Below, in pieces: positions 1 to 7,111 of a stretch of DNA of 13,672 nt. Location: positions 1-13,672 of the forward strand of contig CAAGGQ010000025.1 in assembly GCA_900769475.1 (NCBI GenBank), read 5' to 3'. The notes under the pieces are model-generated. The model was not told where the DNA came from. It worked only from the letters and a program-made list of their open reading frames with translations, and ran no database searches. Every line of letters starts with the position of its first letter. The stretch's first letter is position 1. A program made the position numbers and the translations under genes. The stretch comes from Clostridia bacterium (GTDB taxonomy: Bacteria > Bacillota > Clostridia > Oscillospirales > CAG-272).

Positions 1-1193
1 CTCTCCTCGCCGTCTTCCTTGCTCACCTCGTAAACGTGGGAGGGGTTCTTGAAATTCAAACGAACCAGCTGAGGGGAATCGTAATCGCGGTTGAGCACCA
101 TGAGATATTTGTGACCGTAGGCATCCTTGTGCTCGGAGATCGAGATGCGGGTACCCAAGGGCTTGTCGTTATCCAAAAGCTCACTCTCCTCAATGGGAGT
201 GCGGAGCCCTTTCATGGAGGGGTGATCGGGGAGAAGACTATCGTCATGAATGACGCGGAGAGATTCCAGTGCCATGAGCGTGTTTCCAAGGGCATGAAGC
301 TCCTCGTTCAGCTTCTTCTGCTCCTCAAAATATACGCCCTTGCCGCCGGTTGTGGGATCCACGTATCCACCGAAGGCGGTATACAGTCCCAAACCCTTGA
401 CACCGTAGAGGACTCCCGCATAAGCCATGGCGCGTACCATGGGGAAACGGAAGATGTAATGGATTTTGTGGAAGCTGAAGCGCTGTCCCTGATAGGTAAA
501 CCAGAAGGGAATTTCATGCTTTTGCGCGGCGCGACGAACGATCTCCAAATCGCTCCACATGGTGGTGTTGTCGAGCTGGAGGGCAGGATCGTATTCGAGT
601 CTGCCGATGGGGTAGTAGTCAAAATCGACTTGCACGGGATCAATGACCGAAAGTGCATTTTCAATGTAAGGCGCATAAGCGTTCTCTTGCCAGGAACAAA
701 GCTTGTTGTAATCGGGATTCAGGGGGACGTAGGGAAGAATATGAGGGCGCGTGCTTTCGCAAAAGTCCAGCATACGGCGCGTCTGTTCCAGATGCTCCGG
801 AAGGATCGGCTCATCCCAAAGCAGGTATCCCATGACCGAGTTCCATTTTTCGGTATCCCGAATGGCACCCTCAAAATCATTTGTGGGAGAAAAGACTTTT
901 TGGTCCTGTCCGCTATATCGCAAAAAGTCGGAAAACAGAACCTTACCGCCATAGCGTTCGGCGGTGCGCACGATCTCCATGGCAAGATTGGATTCTGCCC
1001 AGCCGCATCCCAAGAGGTCAAAGCCTGCGTCAATCGCCGTTTTTACGGCGCGGCGAGTCTTGCGGAGTGTCAGCTCGCTCTGAGGGGAAAGTCCCCGTGC
1101 CGCAGGGCTGGAAAGACGAAGCAAAAAATTGTCTTGCTTCCACTTTCGTCTTGGGTTTCCGATGGGATATCTGGCAAATAATTTGTGTTCCAT
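1..1193 (-). CDS. Putative TIM-barrel glycoside hydrolase, partial (C-terminus beyond the left edge)
   Basis: Reading the minus strand from the ATG at 1193-1191 gives 397 codons without a stop, still open at the window edge. The start is supported by an AGAAGGAGA ribosome site just upstream. No signal peptide is seen. Residues 121-129 read MGYLLWDEP; a glutamate in this strand-end context is typical of the acid/base position in clan GH-A-like barrels (E128). Further strand-like segments are at about 187-197 (VQVDFDYYPIG), 230-239 (FWFTYQGQRF) and 261-275 (VLYGVKGLGLYTAFG). Residues 350-390 look like the start of a beta-rich C-terminal domain. I infer a cytoplasmic hydrolase of the GH42/GH5-like superfamily; substrate and family number cannot be assigned. 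It lies downstream of the AraC-type gene in the same direction, with its own promoter and operator-like palindrome in the 113-bp gap. A 381-residue frame on the plus strand is only its shadow. Confidence 0.72.
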   Translation of the reverse strand, partial: MEHKLFARYPIGNPRRKWKQDNFLLRLSSPAARGLSPQSELTLRKTRRAVKTAIDAGFDLLGCGWAESNLAMEIVRTAERYGGKVLFSDFLRYSGQDQKVFSPTNDFEGAIRDTEKWNSVMGYLLWDEPILPEHLEQTRRMLDFCESTRPHILPYVPLNPDYNKLCSWQENAYAPYIENALSVIDPVQVDFDYYPIGRLEYDPALQLDNTTMWSDLEIVRRAAQKHEIPFWFTYQGQRFSFHKIHYIFRFPMVRAMAYAGVLYGVKGLGLYTAFGGYVDPTTGGKGVYFEEQKKLNEELHALGNTLMALESLRVIHDDSLLPDHPSMKGLRTPIEESELLDNDKPLGTRISISEHKDAYGHKYLMVLNRDYDSPQLVRLNFKNPSHVYEVSKEDGEE

Positions 1194-1229
1194 GATGTGG
1201 TCTCCTTCTCGATCGAACGAATATACCAC

Positions 1230-1238
1230 AGTATAACA
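1230..1238 (-). promoter_or_regulatory. Extended -10 promoter of the partial hydrolase gene
   Basis: On the minus strand, TGTTATACT matches an extended -10 element (TG-n-TATACT). No good -35 box lies 17 bp upstream; that position is occupied by the palindrome at 1243-1266. A promoter with a weak -35 next to a regulator site fits activation by an AraC-type protein, but repression by occlusion is equally possible. Confidence 0.5.
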
Positions 1239-1242
1239 CATT

Positions 1243-1266
1243 TATTTGGCAACTTCTTGCCAAATA
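1243..1266. promoter_or_regulatory. Palindromic operator candidate, copy 1
   Basis: Perfect inverted repeat: TATTTGGCAA, spacer CTTC, TTGCCAAATA (10-bp arms). It overlaps the nominal -35 region of the minus-strand hydrolase promoter. The same core, TTTGGCAA-N4-TTGCCAAA, recurs at 2129-2152 beside the araC promoter. Two copies in front of neighbouring transcription units argue for one regulator, either the local AraC-family protein or a LacI/ROK-type repressor encoded elsewhere. There is no T-run after it, so it is not a terminator. Confidence 0.65.
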
Positions 1267-1306
1267 TCATCGAATTTGTGCCATTTTGACGAGTAATGAG
1301 GAAGAA

Positions 1307-2098
1307 TTATTCGGTTTTGAGATATTCCTTGGGCGTACAACCAAGCTCCTCAGTAAAGACGCGGTAAAAGGTACGCAGAGAGGAAAATCCGCTTTCCATG
1401 GCGCAATCGGTAATATTGCCTTTGTTTTCGCGCATGAGCGAGAGGGCGTTTTTCAGGCGCACCGTATTGATGTAGCGGCTGATGCCCACATGGAAGCTTG
1501 CGCGAAAGCTTTCGGCAATATAGTTGCGGCTGTATCCCATCTCTTTGGCAATGCGGTCCACCGAGATCTCCTCCTTGAAATGCTCGTTGATATAGAGCAG
1601 AAGCCTTGCGGGCAGATCGGTGTTCCCCTCGGGGCCCCCTTCGGCAAAGGTGACGTAGCGCAAAAGCGTTCCCAGAATGACGTGGATATATCCCGTCTGC
1701 TCAATGGGGTTCAGATCCTTCCGTTCCAGCTCCGAGACGGCGTTCTGAACCTTTTCAAAGGCTTCGGGAACCCGAATCAAGGGATGCAGAGCGTGCTTGC
1801 TGGAAACCGCCTCCATAAAATCGGGGCAGAGAAAGGTGGGGATAAATAAAATGGTACAGTCCACCGTGTCACGCGGAGCGATGAACTGATGCGTGGCGTA
1901 GCTGGGGACAACGGCAAGCTCGCCCGCGCAAAGTCGTTCCACCGTGTCGTTGATCCAGACCTTCGCCTCTCCCCGATTGATCAGAAGGATCTCGATATGG
2001 GAATGAAAGTGCAAACGGTTGCCGTTTCCAAGCCCTTGATAACGCTCAATGTGAAAACGGCGGATCTGTTCCCGTCGAATATGAAAGAATGCCTGCAT
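1307..2098 (-). CDS. AraC-family transcriptional regulator with cupin sensor domain
   Basis: A 263-residue protein starting at the ATG 2098-2096, chosen because GGAGGG lies just upstream; a longer frame from 2149 would run through the operator. Residues about 10-90 form an AraC-type cupin sensor (HFHSHIEILLINRGE, then GELAVVPSYATHQF), which usually binds a sugar. Residues 163-262 form the paired helix-turn-helix DNA-binding domain: first HTH near 178-202 (ISVDRIAKEMGYSRNYIAESF), second near 228-261, ending in the family signature GCTPKEYLK. It is transcribed divergently from the beta-helix/GH13/MATE operon and lies upstream of the partial hydrolase on the same strand, so it probably senses a sugar and controls both. 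Its own promoter is followed at once by the palindrome at 2129-2152, suggesting autoregulation. The family call is firm; the ligand is unknown. Confidence 0.93.
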   Translation of the reverse strand: MQAFFHIRREQIRRFHIERYQGLGNGNRLHFHSHIEILLINRGEAKVWINDTVERLCAGELAVVPSYATHQFIAPRDTVDCTILFIPTFLCPDFMEAVSSKHALHPLIRVPEAFEKVQNAVSELERKDLNPIEQTGYIHVILGTLLRYVTFAEGGPEGNTDLPARLLLYINEHFKEEISVDRIAKEMGYSRNYIAESFRASFHVGISRYINTVRLKNALSLMRENKGNITDCAMESGFSSLRTFYRVFTEELGCTPKEYLKTE

Positions 2099-2128
2099 AG
2101 ACCCTCCAAAATGGCAAAAAATAAGTGC

Positions 2129-2152
2129 TTTTTGGCAAGATTTTGCCAAAAA
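2129..2152. promoter_or_regulatory. Palindromic operator candidate, copy 2 (araC/operon intergenic region)
   Basis: Perfect inverted repeat TTTTTGGCAA, spacer GATT, TTGCCAAAAA (10-bp arms), sharing core and spacer length with 1243-1266. It lies about +8 to +31 relative to the predicted araC transcription start and covers the possible -35 of the plus-strand operon, so a bound protein could affect both directions. Confidence 0.7.
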
Positions 2153-2171
2153 TAAGTATTATACTTATTAT
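2143..2171 (+). promoter_or_regulatory. Promoter of the beta-helix/GH13/MATE operon
   Basis: TTGCCA at 2143-2148, 17-bp spacer, TATTAT at 2166-2171. The -35 is part of the right arm of the palindrome, so its use should depend on occupancy of that site. Predicted start is near 2178, giving a leader of about 60 nt. Confidence 0.5.
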
Positions 2172-2195
2172 AGATCGGCTCGACCGAATTGTCAA
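2167..2195 (-). promoter_or_regulatory. Consensus SigA promoter of the araC gene
   Basis: On the minus strand: TTGACA (2195-2190), exactly 17 bp, TATAAT (2172-2167), a full match to the vegetative consensus. Transcription should start near 2160, and the palindrome follows within the first 31 nt. The -10 overlaps the -10 of the divergent operon promoter, so the two promoters probably compete. Confidence 0.8.
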
Positions 2196-2238
2196 GAGCC
2201 TTTTTGGAAATTTGTGCCTTGAAAAAAGAGGTGGAAGC

Positions 2239-3246
2239 ATGGAAGAATATTTTTTGCAGAGTACGCGTGACGGAAGCGACCGTTCCGCGGAAATCGAAGA
2301 AAAGCTGAAGCTTTACGGCGTTTGTATTTTGGGGAGCGGTGTTTTTTACGTTACGGGTGTCAAAATGCCCGATCATTCCACACTTTGGGGACAGGGAAAC
2401 GCCACGCGAGTGATCCTCTCTGACGCGGTGCGTGACGGTGCGGCGATTCAGATCGGTTCCTTTTGTACGGTTCGCGATCTGTGCGTTGCGGGGGCAGAGG
2501 AGGAATTTTCTGCTCCGCCTGATGAGATCGGCAACCGCACGGGGCTTTTGTTCCTCGGCACGGCAAAGCATAGCGGAGATCGGGGGCAACCCAAAAACGC
2601 CATTCTGGAGTCCTGTTATATTCATTCCTTTACGGGCGGCGGTCTCAAATGCATGGATACGGGTTATTACGTCCGCTCGTCCATGACGGCGTCCAACTGT
2701 CACATCACAAGGTGCGGTGTGGGAATTTACATCCCCCATTTCAGCGAATTTCATCAATTTACCAATATGCAGTGTTGCGGAAATCGATACGGATGTATCA
2801 ACAACGGCGGAAACAATATGTTTCTGAACTGCAATTTCAGCGGAAACACGCTGGGCTTTTTGATCGACAATCGTGATGGCATGGCAAAAAACAATTCCCA
2901 CGGCTCTGCGGTTGGTTGTACCTTTAATCATTCGGGATCGAACAAGGGGATCGGCATCAAGATCGTAAACGCCCCCTTTGGATATATTTTCAGCGGATGT
3001 CAGATGTTTTTCTCGGGGATCGTTTTGGAGAACTCGGAGCGGATCCAATTTACGGGCATGAATTTTGGCCGCGGGGTAGAGATCGGGATCTGCGGTGGCT
3101 CTACTATGATGACGAGTTGTTTCTTTGGTACGCCCGAGACTGTGAACCCCATCAGGCTTTCGGGTGGAGCCAAACTCCGTCTGCGCGATTGTATCGATTC
3201 CGTGGGAAACGACTGTACCTTGGTCGAGAAATCAGATCTTATATAA
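2239..3246 (+). CDS. Right-handed parallel beta-helix (pectate-lyase-like fold) protein
   Basis: A 335-residue protein from the ATG at 2239, preceded by GAGGTGG; an earlier in-frame ATG at 2125 would run through the promoter region and is rejected. Residues about 8-60 resemble the N-terminal cap of pectate-lyase-superfamily proteins (DGSDRSAEIEEKL, a phrase like GVFYVTGVKMPDHSTLWGQG). From about 70 to 325 there are short repeating strands rich in Asn, Gly and Cys (CYIHSFTGGGLKC, CHITRCGVGIYI, CNFSGNTLGFLI), as in a beta-helix coil ladder. No signal peptide or anchor is seen, and 17 cysteines suggest a reducing, cytoplasmic location. First gene of an operon with GH13 21 bp downstream. Possible roles are a polysaccharide lyase, glycoside hydrolase (GH28/GH55-like) or epimerase; no catalytic set could be identified. 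Confidence 0.75.
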   Translation: MEEYFLQSTRDGSDRSAEIEEKLKLYGVCILGSGVFYVTGVKMPDHSTLWGQGNATRVILSDAVRDGAAIQIGSFCTVRDLCVAGAEEEFSAPPDEIGNRTGLLFLGTAKHSGDRGQPKNAILESCYIHSFTGGGLKCMDTGYYVRSSMTASNCHITRCGVGIYIPHFSEFHQFTNMQCCGNRYGCINNGGNNMFLNCNFSGNTLGFLIDNRDGMAKNNSHGSAVGCTFNHSGSNKGIGIKIVNAPFGYIFSGCQMFFSGIVLENSERIQFTGMNFGRGVEIGICGGSTMMTSCFFGTPETVNPIRLSGGAKLRLRDCIDSVGNDCTLVEKSDLI

Positions 3247-3267
3247 ACAGTAAAGGATTTTTTACAC

Positions 3268-4959
3268 ATGAAAAAGAAATGGTGGCAGGAAGCCGTTGTT
3301 TATGAAATATATTGCAAGAGCTTTTGCGATTCCGACGGAGACGGAATTGGAGATCTTCGCGGCGTGATGTCAAAGCTTCACGTCCTGCGTGATCTTGGCG
3401 TAAACTGCATTTGGTTTACGCCCATTTACACCTCACCGCAGGTGGATAACGGCTATGACGTTGCGGATTACAGAAATATCGATCCCGCCTACGGAACGCT
3501 GGAGGATTTCAAAAAGCTTCTCAATATGGCGCATGGCATGGGGATTCGCGTGATCATGGATATGGTTCTCAATCATTCCTCCGATGAGTGCGAATGGTTC
3601 AAAGAATCGAGAAAATCCAAGGACAATCCTTACCGGAACTATTACATCTGGCAGCCTCCCAAGCCCGACGGCTCCCCTCCCAACAATTGGGGCAATTATT
3701 TTCGCGAGGGGAACGGATCGGCGTGGGAGTTTGATGCAGCCACGAACGAATATTACCTGCATCAATATTCCATCAAGATGCCCGATCTCAACTGGGAATA
3801 CGAGCCCCTGCGCCGCGAGATCTACGAGATGCTTCATTTTTGGTTGGATCTTGGCGTGGATGGCTTTCGACTGGATATTTTCACCCGCTTCAAAAAGCCT
3901 GAGGGCTTTCCTGATACCAAGAAGGCGCCCGACCTTTTGTTGGATCGAAACGGATTTGTGATGGATCCGAGTATGTGTACCAACGTGGAGGGCATTCACG
4001 AGATCCTTCATGAGCTTTACACAGAGGTCTTTGGTCCGAGAGACTGTATGACGGTTGGCGAGGGCGCCGGAGTGTCGCATAAAAACGCTGCCGATTACGT
4101 CGGTGCCTTGCGGCAAGAACTTGATATGGTATATCATTTTCAGCTTTCACACCGAAAGATGTATTCGATCTCCACCGAGCATTTCCGCACCGTACAGAAG
4201 AATTGGGCAGAGGTATTGCGCAAAAACGCGTGGGCGGTTCAGTATTTGTCCAATCACGATTCGGCAAGACAGGTGTCCTGTTACGGGTGTGACGACGAGA
4301 GGTACCGAGCCGATTCCGCCAAGCTGTTGGCAACGCTGATCCATACCACCCCCGGCACCCCCTTTATCTATCAAGGGGAGGAGATCGGTATGACGAACGT
4401 CAAATATGATACCATTGAGGATTACAACTGTTGTTATACCGTGGGCGATTATCACGCCATGATGGCGTCCGGCGTGTCGCCCAAGGAGGCGATCGATTTT
4501 CTTGCTCCGAGAAGCCGCGATAACGCGCGTACCCCTTATCAATGGGACGGAAGTGAGAATGCGGGATTTTCCGCGGGAACTCCTTGGATCAAGGTAAATC
4601 CCAATTACAAGGAGATCAATCTGGAGGCGGACAGAGCCGGAGAGAATTCGATCTTTGCATTCTATCGGGAGCTGATCAAGATGCGTCGCGAGGATCCTGC
4701 CATTTTGGACGGTGACCTGCGGTTTTGGCTTGAGAATCACGAAAAGATTCTTTTGTATACGCGTAGCTGTATGCGCCAGACGCTTTTGATCGTTGCCAAT
4801 TATTCGGGCGAATCGGTCGAGCTTGCACTTCCCGAGGAGCTTGGACAAAAGCGTTGGAAGAGACTGTTGACCAACAAAAAGGAAACACAACCTGCTCTTT
4901 ACGGCAATCGCGATCTTTTGCCGTGGGAGGTAGAGATTTACGAGCTTGTGGGAGAATAA
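3268..4959 (+). CDS. GH13 alpha-glucosidase (oligo-1,6-glucosidase type)
   Basis: A 563-residue GH13 enzyme of normal family length, with AAAGGA 10 nt before the ATG. Motifs in order: calcium-site-like DSDGDGIGDL at 21-30; region I DMVLNH at 98-103; region II GFRLD with nucleophile D203; region III TVGEG with acid/base E265; region IV SNHD with transition-state stabiliser D331. The B-domain lies near 104-175 and YQWDG with a C-terminal beta-sandwich follows region IV. It releases glucose from short alpha-glucosides (isomaltose, panose, sucrose-like or trehalose-6-phosphate-like substrates). The residue after the nucleophile is Ile; in this subfamily (GH13_31 type) a Val here goes with alpha-1,6 preference, so 1,6-linkages are more likely, by inference. 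No signal peptide: a cytoplasmic enzyme. Middle gene of the operon. Confidence 0.95.
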   Translation: MKKKWWQEAVVYEIYCKSFCDSDGDGIGDLRGVMSKLHVLRDLGVNCIWFTPIYTSPQVDNGYDVADYRNIDPAYGTLEDFKKLLNMAHGMGIRVIMDMVLNHSSDECEWFKESRKSKDNPYRNYYIWQPPKPDGSPPNNWGNYFREGNGSAWEFDAATNEYYLHQYSIKMPDLNWEYEPLRREIYEMLHFWLDLGVDGFRLDIFTRFKKPEGFPDTKKAPDLLLDRNGFVMDPSMCTNVEGIHEILHELYTEVFGPRDCMTVGEGAGVSHKNAADYVGALRQELDMVYHFQLSHRKMYSISTEHFRTVQKNWAEVLRKNAWAVQYLSNHDSARQVSCYGCDDERYRADSAKLLATLIHTTPGTPFIYQGEEIGMTNVKYDTIEDYNCCYTVGDYHAMMASGVSPKEAIDFLAPRSRDNARTPYQWDGSENAGFSAGTPWIKVNPNYKEINLEADRAGENSIFAFYRELIKMRREDPAILDGDLRFWLENHEKILLYTRSCMRQTLLIVANYSGESVELALPEELGQKRWKRLLTNKKETQPALYGNRDLLPWEVEIYELVGE

Positions 4960-4995
4960 AGCAAGCAGACAAATGAGCTCGTGGGAGAAAATACC

Positions 4996-6408
4996 ATGCT
5001 GAAAGAAAAACAACTGTTATTTACAAAACGGCAGATCGCGGCGATCATTTTGCCCCTTTTGTTGCAAAATTTGCTATCCATTGCCATCGGTATGGCGGAT
5101 TCCATTATGGTTTCCAACAAGGGCGAGGCGACCTTTGCGGGCGTTTCGCTGGTCAATTCCTTGGATAACGTTTTGGTCACTCTGTTTTCGGCATTGACTG
5201 CCGGAGGCTCGGTGGTGCTGGCGCAGGCGATGGGGCGCAAGGATCGAGACTACGCCTGCAAGGCGGCAAAGCAGATGCTTTACGTCACCACCATGGTAGC
5301 GGCTACCATTACCGCGGTGGTGATTCTGATTCGAGAACCTCTTTTGAGACTTCTGTTCGGTGAGGTAGAGGCGGACGTTTTGAAGAACGCCCTTGCGTAT
5401 TTCTTCTTCGTCTCGCTTTCCTTTCCCTTTCTTGCTATCGAAAACAGTATCGCCGCCAGCCTGCGTGCCCAAGGCGACAGTATGACCTCTCTCAAGATCT
5501 CGATCCTGATGAACCTTTTGAACATCGGCGGAAACGCTCTGTTGATCTACGGTTTGGATCTTGGTGCCATGGGTGCCGCTCTTGCCACCCTCTTTTCCCG
5601 TGTGACGGGAGCGACGATCAAGCTGATCATCATTCACAACCCCAAGCGTTACATCCATATCAAAAGCCTTTTGGGATACCGCCCCGACGGTGCCACCATC
5701 AAGGCGATCCTTCGCATCGGCGTTCCCAACGGCATCGAAAATACCATGTTTCAGTTTGGACGCCTGATGACCTCCAGTCTGGTTTCTTCTCTGGGAACCA
5801 TGGCGATCGCTGCCAACGCGGCGGCGCTCTCCCTTGCCAATCTCCAATATACCACGGGCGGTGCCATTCAAAGCTCCATGGTGGCGGTGGTGGGAAGATG
5901 CGTGGGCGCGAAGGAGAAGGAGCAGGCAAAGCACTACGCCAAGAGCCTTTTGGGAATCGCGTACGCGTCAATCTTTGTCGTGGTGATCCTGTTGTCGGTT
6001 TTTGCCACCCCGTTGTTGCGCTTTTACGGACTTTCGGGGGATACCTCGGATGTGGCAAGACGCTTGCTTCTGTATCACGGAGCCGTTTCGATCTTCCTTT
6101 GGCCCCTTGCCTTTTGTATTCCTCCCGCATTCCGCGCCGCCAGCGACGTCAGATTCACCATGGTGGTCTCCACGGTCTCCATGTGGGTGTTCCGCGTAGC
6201 CCTTGCCTACGTCATGGCGCAGGAGGTGGTCTCGGTGTTCGGAATCTTCTCGTTTGATGGCTTGGGATTGGGCGTGATGGGCGTTTGGATCGCCATGACC
6301 ATTGACTGGCTGTTCCGGTTTACCCTGTTCCTCTGGCGCTTGGTCAGCGGAAAGTGGCTTTCCAAATATCGGGAAGAGCCGAAAAAGGAACTTGAAAGCA
6401 AAGCATAA
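4996..6408 (+). CDS. MATE-family multidrug/metabolite efflux transporter
   Basis: A 470-residue, strongly hydrophobic protein with about 12 membrane segments in two similar halves. The first helix carries the MATE-like LPLLLQNLLSIAIGMADSIM with its conserved Asp, and loops such as GDSMTSLKISILMNLLNIGGN are typical of the NorM/DinF branch. It exports compounds in exchange for Na+ or H+. The ATG at 4996 has GGGAG 7 nt upstream; a GTG at 4981 in frame lies too near the ribosome site. It is third in the operon, 36 bp after GH13, and is followed by a terminator. Presence in a glycosidase operon suggests export of something linked to the substrate, perhaps a toxic aglycone of a plant glucoside; this is inference. 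Confidence 0.93.
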   Translation: MLKEKQLLFTKRQIAAIILPLLLQNLLSIAIGMADSIMVSNKGEATFAGVSLVNSLDNVLVTLFSALTAGGSVVLAQAMGRKDRDYACKAAKQMLYVTTMVAATITAVVILIREPLLRLLFGEVEADVLKNALAYFFFVSLSFPFLAIENSIAASLRAQGDSMTSLKISILMNLLNIGGNALLIYGLDLGAMGAALATLFSRVTGATIKLIIIHNPKRYIHIKSLLGYRPDGATIKAILRIGVPNGIENTMFQFGRLMTSSLVSSLGTMAIAANAAALSLANLQYTTGGAIQSSMVAVVGRCVGAKEKEQAKHYAKSLLGIAYASIFVVVILLSVFATPLLRFYGLSGDTSDVARRLLLYHGAVSIFLWPLAFCIPPAFRAASDVRFTMVVSTVSMWVFRVALAYVMAQEVVSVFGIFSFDGLGLGVMGVWIAMTIDWLFRFTLFLWRLVSGKWLSKYREEPKKELESKA

Positions 6409-6424
6409 TCAGCCATAAAAATAA

Positions 6425-6469
6425 GCATCCCCCAACGGATCCGAGGATCCGTTGGGGGATGCGTTTTTT
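6425..6469 (+). terminator. Intrinsic terminator after the MATE gene (probably bidirectional)
   Basis: Perfect 18-bp stem: GCATCCCCCAACGGATCC (6425-6442), 2-nt centre, complementary arm (6445-6462), then a T6 run at 6464-6469. On the minus strand the stem is followed by TTATTTTTA, so it can also end the convergent XRE gene. Confidence 0.93.
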
Positions 6470-6483
6470 GTCAAATCATGCTT

Positions 6484-7095
6484 TTATTTCTTCGGAAATA
6501 CCTTTTTGCACCAGGTGCGCTTGTTGCAGGCGGGGCACGTGAGGTGACGGGTGAATCCCATGTGCATTGCCATCAGGGCCTGGGAGTAGGTGGGAACAAA
6601 TTCATGCCCACAGTTCTTACACTTGTAGGCTCCCACGCTGACCTCCAGCTTGAGGGCGTAAAAGCAGGGGATCAAGAAGACCACGCAAAGCCCGATCACC
6701 GCTACCAGCTGCCAGATGCCTTCGGGAATCAAGAATGCCGTCAAAAAGATCCCTCCGAAAAGCGCGGTCATAGAAACAATCATAATGATCAACATGTTGC
6801 GCCAAATGATCTTATTCTTCTGCTCCAATTCCTTTGCCATGTCTACCAAAAGCTGTTCGTTTTTTTGATTGTTGTTTTCCATACTGATTTTCTCCCCACA
6901 TAATAATTCGTTTACGGTAACGTCCAAGATCTCACACAACTCCAGCATCAGGGAAACGTCGGGCAGACCTCTGCCGCGCTCCCATTTGGAAATGGCGCGG
7001 TCGGTAATGCCAAGCTTCTCCGCCAGTGCTGCCTGAGTTAGATCTTGTTTTTTTCGTTGTTGTGAAATGAATTCACCAATTTTGATCTGATCCAT
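6484..7095 (-). CDS. XRE-family regulator with two membrane segments and a C-terminal zinc ribbon
   Basis: A 203-residue protein with AAAGGAGGAGGA upstream of its ATG. Residues 5-62 are a Cro/CI-type helix-turn-helix (LTQAALAEKLGITDRAISKW, then GLPDVSLMLELCEILDVTVNELL). Residues 72-98 are a polar, possibly coiled linker. Two hydrophobic segments lie at about 101-123 and 126-147, and the C-terminus holds a four-cysteine zinc ribbon (C159-x2-C162 and C187-x2-C190, CKNCGHEF and CPACNKRTW). This predicts a membrane-anchored DNA-binding protein whose zinc ribbon could be on the inner face. No dedicated partner is adjacent; it is convergent to the MATE gene and divergent from the rhamnosidase. Targets are unknown; the inverted repeat in its own leader is a candidate for autoregulation. 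Confidence 0.88.
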   Translation of the reverse strand: MDQIKIGEFISQQRKKQDLTQAALAEKLGITDRAISKWERGRGLPDVSLMLELCEILDVTVNELLCGEKISMENNNQKNEQLLVDMAKELEQKNKIIWRNMLIIMIVSMTALFGGIFLTAFLIPEGIWQLVAVIGLCVVFLIPCFYALKLEVSVGAYKCKNCGHEFVPTYSQALMAMHMGFTRHLTCPACNKRTWCKKVFPKK

Positions 7096-7111
7096 TCGAT
7101 CGTCCTCCTCC

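Noticed and set aside
36..1181. 381-residue open frame on the plus strand
   Set aside because: It mirrors the minus-strand hydrolase frame, has no recognisable domain or convincing ribosome site, and reads as low-complexity antisense protein. The minus frame gives a coherent protein with a strong ribosome site.
1981..3048. 355-residue open frame on the minus strand
   Set aside because: It overlaps the start of araC, the promoter region and the beta-helix gene in antisense, with no domain. It is a by-product of codon usage in the real genes.
4981..4995. GTG at 4981 as start of the MATE gene
   Set aside because: The ribosome site GGGAG lies inside this extension, 7 nt before the ATG at 4996, which is the better start.
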